Assembly (NCBI GenBank): GCA_003647385.1
Contig: QMMT01000063.1
Span: 1-8,153 of the forward strand
Length of the DNA stretch: 8,153 nt
Source of the DNA: Deltaproteobacteria bacterium
GTDB taxonomy: Bacteria; Desulfobacterota; Desulfobacteria; Desulfobacterales; Desulfobacteraceae
Direction of reading: 5' to 3'
Shown: positions 7,901-8,153 of the stretch, in pieces
Numbering within the stretch: position 1 is the first letter of the stretch
Layout of the letters: each line of letters opens with the position of its first letter
Position numbers and translations under genes: made by a program
The notes under the pieces: generated by a model
The model's database searches: none
What the model saw: the letters and a program-made list of their open reading frames with translations, nothing else
What the model was told of the DNA's origin: nothing

Positions 7901-8153
7901 GATCCTAAAAACCCTTTGCTTATATCGGTGAGAAGTGGTTCTTCCATTTCACAACCCGGGATGCTGGACTCTTTTTTAAATGTGGGGCTTAACGAGGAAA
8001 TTGCGGCAAGCATCGCAAAGATAAGTAAGAACCCATGGTTTGCCTGGGACAGTTACCGGCGGTTTATTCAGGGATATGGGATGGCGTTTGGCATTAAAAG
8101 AGATGACTTTGACCATATCATTTATTCAAGTAAAAAAGAGAGTGGTATTGGAT
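4991..8153 (+). CDS. Large PEP/pyruvate-binding (PPDK-type ATP-grasp) protein, 3' end outside window
   Basis: The frame is open from GTG 4991 to the right edge: 1054 codons with no stop. Residues 1 to about 895 match no family I recognise. They are rich in Leu, Ile, Phe, Lys and Asp, look mainly alpha-helical, and have no signal peptide. Two hydrophobic stretches (287-299 and 421-436) look more like buried helices than membrane spans. From about residue 904 the sequence is clearly the start of the pyruvate phosphate dikinase N-terminal ATP-grasp domain: FLGNKGLNLIKL (905-916, K909 matching the ATP-binding lysine of LGGKGAN), GVAVPDGFIITTE (920-932), SVRSGSSISQPGMLDS (979-994, R981) and WDSYRRFIQGYG (1019-1030). 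The SxPGMxD form points to PPDK rather than PEP synthase. ATP binding is therefore likely. Whether a phosphohistidine or PEP-binding domain follows cannot be seen. In ordinary PPDK this domain begins at residue 1, so this is not a normal PPDK. Confidence 0.85.
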   Translation, partial: MKSTALEINLSDTLVDVVIDSKYQVFLDIVSSYVGIKNRMNIFLKELSHPYKNWEFIVSETRHFSLQYFYLYKPHPEGIKALTLFVDIFLASFESDCASKVKSSAADNLMLFLQHIVKESDQELDKFLPVIEKAVLKIESYEDPAFYYFVRSYYQPDKLAKNLVDCLKGNEAIFKSLNRLLAKFYDYSFEYWLKQEDPVVWISRSIDVNQLDKGVQNILKEVSHNSILKWQKNLEMILQTMDEKSHNATRELILLVGYQEFVSEVWAVPQKITATKGNDTKDLHLKLTFLFYIIHIPGLSTIHVQALREINTTLTHLIGDKDFKEDMYIVNQTFSLLKEHKGKYPETVLDCIHKIGDAVYKTSKIELINHFIDRAVDHGFQFPMIKGTGDDWQIKSNLAHVKNIRVFMDLIGQHPKKSRRLLSALIISLSIGGVFIKDTDLFPRDITKFLNSDIEPVFNLVKQLSRLLPAFFNEIGAEGHLRDISTRLDEACLRKDRLIHFLRKQCHVESSSRIVDFIQEVILFWKTGDKKKLELYVPPSIFQEIDASGPFIDGPKIILNTLESKDMSLPKDYLIYTEEAIFNLINEVEGVADLDRSRVKMIFGFYRLLNQKYRIDNLEFKKYLSTFNSEYLPDTKKLVSALEEKNIEDKILSLLAYMKELKGIILSDRIYEANEAIYYKRHFAVDIPSMYGSYNEAKFDALGLTLRVESILNVLFEELINGIDLQVITKATFKRIYGIFDLFKTAFELDGIASNQLDVQMDFLKFSVDIRTCTFTQYLDIFKGFTRAVADIINDHFNNIHSSNLFQIESRIGKDQIFKKYLPNGSKKQKAKIDQRVAEIFFRDRIATSLGLQQMDVFLNRILHTLFQQSEKLSQIHLSRLLNYDPKCAVIEVGSPDPISNNIIFLGNKGLNLIKLKQIGVAVPDGFIITTEVYKCREIINHYKPANINFKRYVAKMVANLEKRTQKRFGDPKNPLLISVRSGSSISQPGMLDSFLNVGLNEEIAASIAKISKNPWFAWDSYRRFIQGYGMAFGIKRDDFDHIIYSSKKESGIG
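7700..8153 (+). other. Start of PPDK-type ATP-grasp domain within the large protein
   Basis: This segment encodes residues 904-1054 of the large protein and is the only recognisable part of it. It holds the glycine-rich nucleotide loop with K909, the PxGF-type strand and the VRSG arginine R981. It covers about half of a usual PPDK N-terminal domain before the window ends. The boundary with the unknown region is set where similarity becomes evident and is approximate. Confidence 0.8.

Overview
The window (8153 bp, moderately AT-rich, roughly 40% GC by eye, not computed) holds five protein-coding genes, two of them cut by the window edges. No rRNA, tRNA, IS element, phage gene or CRISPR array is visible. 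The gene content and the style of the proteins suggest a Gram-negative anaerobe of the Desulfobacterota type (Desulfobacula/Desulfobacter-like). This is inferred from family resemblance and is not proven by any marker gene here.

Layout. (1) 2..934, plus strand: C-terminal 310 residues of a secernin-like peptidase C69 protein. (2) 1041..1685, plus: a complete nicotinamidase/isochorismatase-fold hydrolase with all catalytic and metal ligands (pncA). (3) 1707..3200 and 3203..4783, both minus: a two-gene operon with only 2 nt between the genes, in transcription order an FGGY-family (xylulokinase-like) carbohydrate kinase and then a sphingosine-1-phosphate-lyase-like PLP enzyme. pncA and the lyase gene converge with 21 bp between their stops. 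(4) 4784..4990: a divergent control region with a good sigma70-type promoter for the rightward gene, a TATAAT hexamer for the leftward operon and a perfect 12-bp palindrome overlapping that hexamer. (5) 4991 to beyond the right edge, plus: a very large protein starting with GTG (at least 1054 residues). It has about 900 residues of unrecognised, probably helical sequence followed by the beginning of a pyruvate-phosphate-dikinase-type ATP-grasp domain.

How the genes may work together. The tight kinase-lyase pair suggests a phosphorylate-then-cleave route. The FGGY kinase would make a phosphorylated (amino-)polyol and the S1P-lyase-like enzyme would break its C-C bond, as sphingosine kinase and S1P lyase act together in eukaryotes; this is inference. 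The giant ATP-grasp protein shares the control region with that operon but is transcribed away from it, so a functional link is possible but unproven. The nicotinamidase would serve NAD salvage and has no evident link to the neighbouring peptidase. The two items most worth following are the large ATP-grasp protein, with its catalytic module placed after a huge unknown region, and the kinase-lyase operon.
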